DNA of 7,438 nucleotides from JAHFOW01 sp964370795 (lineage in GTDB: Bacteria; Planctomycetota; Brocadiia; Brocadiales; Brocadiaceae): assembly GCA_964370795.1 (NCBI GenBank), contig CAYJME010000169.1, positions 1 to 7,438 on the forward strand, given 5' to 3'. The notes below the pieces were generated by a model. The model searched no databases. It was given only the letters and a program-made list of their open reading frames with translations, and was not told the DNA's origin. Both the position numbers and the translations under genes were made by a program. The first letter of the stretch is position 1, and every line of letters begins with the position of its first letter. This document shows positions 6,187 through 7,438 of this stretch, one piece after another.

Positions 6187-6215
6187 TTGATAATAGAGGT
6201 TAAGTTTGAATTCAA
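6187..6215 (-). promoter_or_regulatory. Possible sigma70-type promoter for rmuC
   Basis: The minus strand has TTGAAT (6215-6210), a 17-base spacer, and TATCAA (6192-6187); each box matches four of six consensus bases. It would give a leader of about 55 bases. A 12-base perfect palindrome, TTTGAATTCAAA (6205-6216), covers the -35 box. The match is moderate in an A/T-rich spacer. Confidence 0.35.
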
Positions 6216-6238
6216 AGTTTTTTAGATTCCAGTTATTC

Positions 6239-7438
6239 CTAATCTAACGTAATATATCCCGTATCTTCGCTATACGCAAAAAGCTCTCCGTAACGGGCCC
6301 AACCGGTAAGGATATGGAACATCTTGAATGGATCTTCCTGGGGCAGATGGAGGACAAGTTCTTCCTCAACATGGTCGCGTTCAAGCTTGCCCCTTGGAGC
6401 TTTTTTAAGCATTTCCATGATGCGCCTGTAAATGGCTAATTTTAATAGTTGTTCTTTCCAAATCCGCTTCCCGTTTGCAATATCAGATTTAATAAATTTT
6501 TCTCCCAGTTCCGTAAGTAATATTTTTTGCTTTGGGGTATCAACAAAATCCAGTAACTCCGCTGCTTTGGTGATGTTGATCAAATGACCAAACTCCTTGT
6601 GTATTTCTATTGCCAGTCGAAAGATATCCTCTTCTCCCTTATGGGCATCAAGGACTTCGAGGAGACCTATGATTTCATTGACTGATACATCAGGCAGTGG
6701 CTCTAAAATCTCCGCTGGCTGCGTGGCAGGGAGTGCTGATACCTCTTCATCGGGAATAATGGCATTCGTAATAATGCGGTGAATGTGGTCGACGAAGGTG
6801 GTAAATTCCAGGCTTCGGGAATCCCGTAGACGAGAAAGTGGGTTTTGGAGGATGCTGCGAATAGTGCCGGGATTACTTCCCATAATTACAATGCGGTCTG
6901 CCATGTAGACAACCTCTTTAATATCATGACTGACCATGAAAACGGTTGTGGGATTTTTTTCTACGCACGCCCAGATATCCAATAACTCTGAGCGTAAAGT
7001 CTCTGCGGTTAACGCGTCTACCTGTGAAAATGGTTCGTCCATACAGAGAATCTCCGGCTCAACCACAAGGGCACGGGCAATGCCCACCCGCTGTTTCATA
7101 CCGCCGGATAATTCCCTCGGATAAGCCTCTTCATACCCTGCAAGGCCGACCAGGCGGATATAGGTATCAGCAAGCTGCCGGATCTTACCTGATGGTGACC
7201 CTTTTGCTTTTAAGACGATTTCGACATTTTCAAGTACCGTCATCCATGGATACAGGGCGAAATTCTGGAAGACGATGCTCACGCCGGGATTAATACCTTT
7301 CAAAGGCACACCGTGATAAATGACCTCTCCCGCTGTTGGGCGAATTAACCCTGCCAGCACCCTAAGCAATGTGGATTTTCCACAGCCTGATGGGCCCAGC
7401 AATGCGACGATTTCCTCACGATAAATGGATAAACTAAA
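6239..7438 (-). CDS. NitT/TauT-type ABC transporter ATPase with C-terminal AAA-associated domain (partial)
   Basis: This is the ATP-hydrolysing subunit of an importer in the nitrate/sulfonate/taurine family, acting on the cytoplasmic face of the inner membrane. The frame is open to the window edge, so the true start is outside. A TTG at 7402-7400 falls inside the strand before Walker A and is not the start. Counting from the edge (399 residues), motifs are Walker A GPSGCGKST (15-23), Q-loop VFQNFALYPWM (about 56-66), signature LSGGMKQR (110-117), Walker B ILCMDEP (130-136) and switch histidine H171 in MVSHD. A linker follows, then a domain at about 250-392 (EIIGLLEVL through GWARYGELFAYSEDTG) that matches the AAA-associated C-terminal family found on some NitT/TauT-type ATPases. 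All ATPase residues are intact. The substrate cannot be told from this subunit; the permease and binding protein probably lie beyond the edge. Confidence 0.93.
   Translation of the reverse strand, partial: FSLSIYREEIVALLGPSGCGKSTLLRVLAGLIRPTAGEVIYHGVPLKGINPGVSIVFQNFALYPWMTVLENVEIVLKAKGSPSGKIRQLADTYIRLVGLAGYEEAYPRELSGGMKQRVGIARALVVEPEILCMDEPFSQVDALTAETLRSELLDIWACVEKNPTTVFMVSHDIKEVVYMADRIVIMGSNPGTIRSILQNPLSRLRDSRSLEFTTFVDHIHRIITNAIIPDEEVSALPATQPAEILEPLPDVSVNEIIGLLEVLDAHKGEEDIFRLAIEIHKEFGHLINITKAAELLDFVDTPKQKILLTELGEKFIKSDIANGKRIWKEQLLKLAIYRRIMEMLKKAPRGKLERDHVEEELVLHLPQEDPFKMFHILTGWARYGELFAYSEDTGYITLD

Noticed and set aside
6222..6247. 7-bp inverted repeat TTAGATT/AATCTAA around the ATPase stop codon
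   Set aside because: The stem is almost all A-T with a 12-base loop, and A residues rather than T follow on the transcribed strand, so it is not an intrinsic terminator.
7400..7402. TTG as the start codon of the ABC ATPase
   Set aside because: The frame continues upstream with SLSIYREEIVA, the expected strand before Walker A, so the gene is truncated by the window edge.

Overview
This is a bacterial chromosomal segment of moderate GC content. Every gene I can support lies on the minus strand, so the window is best read from its right end to its left. It carries six protein genes (one cut by the right edge), two tRNA genes and a short non-coding repeat-like element at the far left. The organism cannot be proved from this sequence. 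The lineage is a Gram-negative-type bacterium, and my best guess is an anammox planctomycete (Brocadiales). That guess rests on general resemblance of the gene content and proteins, not on any diagnostic marker.

In transcription order the layout is as follows. At 7438-6239 is a nitrate/sulfonate/taurine-type ABC transporter ATPase with an extra C-terminal 'AAA-associated' domain; its N-terminus lies outside the window. At 6126-4759 is rmuC, encoding a membrane-anchored coiled-coil protein with a PD-(D/E)XK-like core. At 4605-4530 is tRNA-Val(CAC), with a good sigma70-type promoter directly upstream. A second strong sigma70-type promoter at 4473-4446 then drives gap (4342-3341), pgk (3316-2120) and rpe (2113-1415). 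The spacers are 24 and 6 bases, so these three form an operon. accD (1290-472) follows after 124 bases, with a TTG start and possibly its own promoter. tRNA-Asn(GTT) is at 349-275 and is closed by a perfect-stem, bidirectional intrinsic terminator at 270-225.

The central block is core carbon metabolism. GAPDH and PGK interconvert glyceraldehyde-3-phosphate and 3-phosphoglycerate, Rpe links ribulose-5-phosphate and xylulose-5-phosphate in the pentose phosphate or Calvin routes, and AccD is the carboxyltransferase beta subunit that makes malonyl-CoA for fatty acid synthesis. All catalytic residues I could check are present, so these are ordinary functional housekeeping genes.

The only part that is not plain housekeeping sequence is 36-218. 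It is about 183 bases long, bounded by 22-base imperfect inverted repeats that end in TTA/TAA, and looks like a small non-autonomous insertion element (MITE-like). I see no CRISPR array, phage gene, toxin-antitoxin pair or recognisable new system. The findings are modest curiosities and are scored accordingly.
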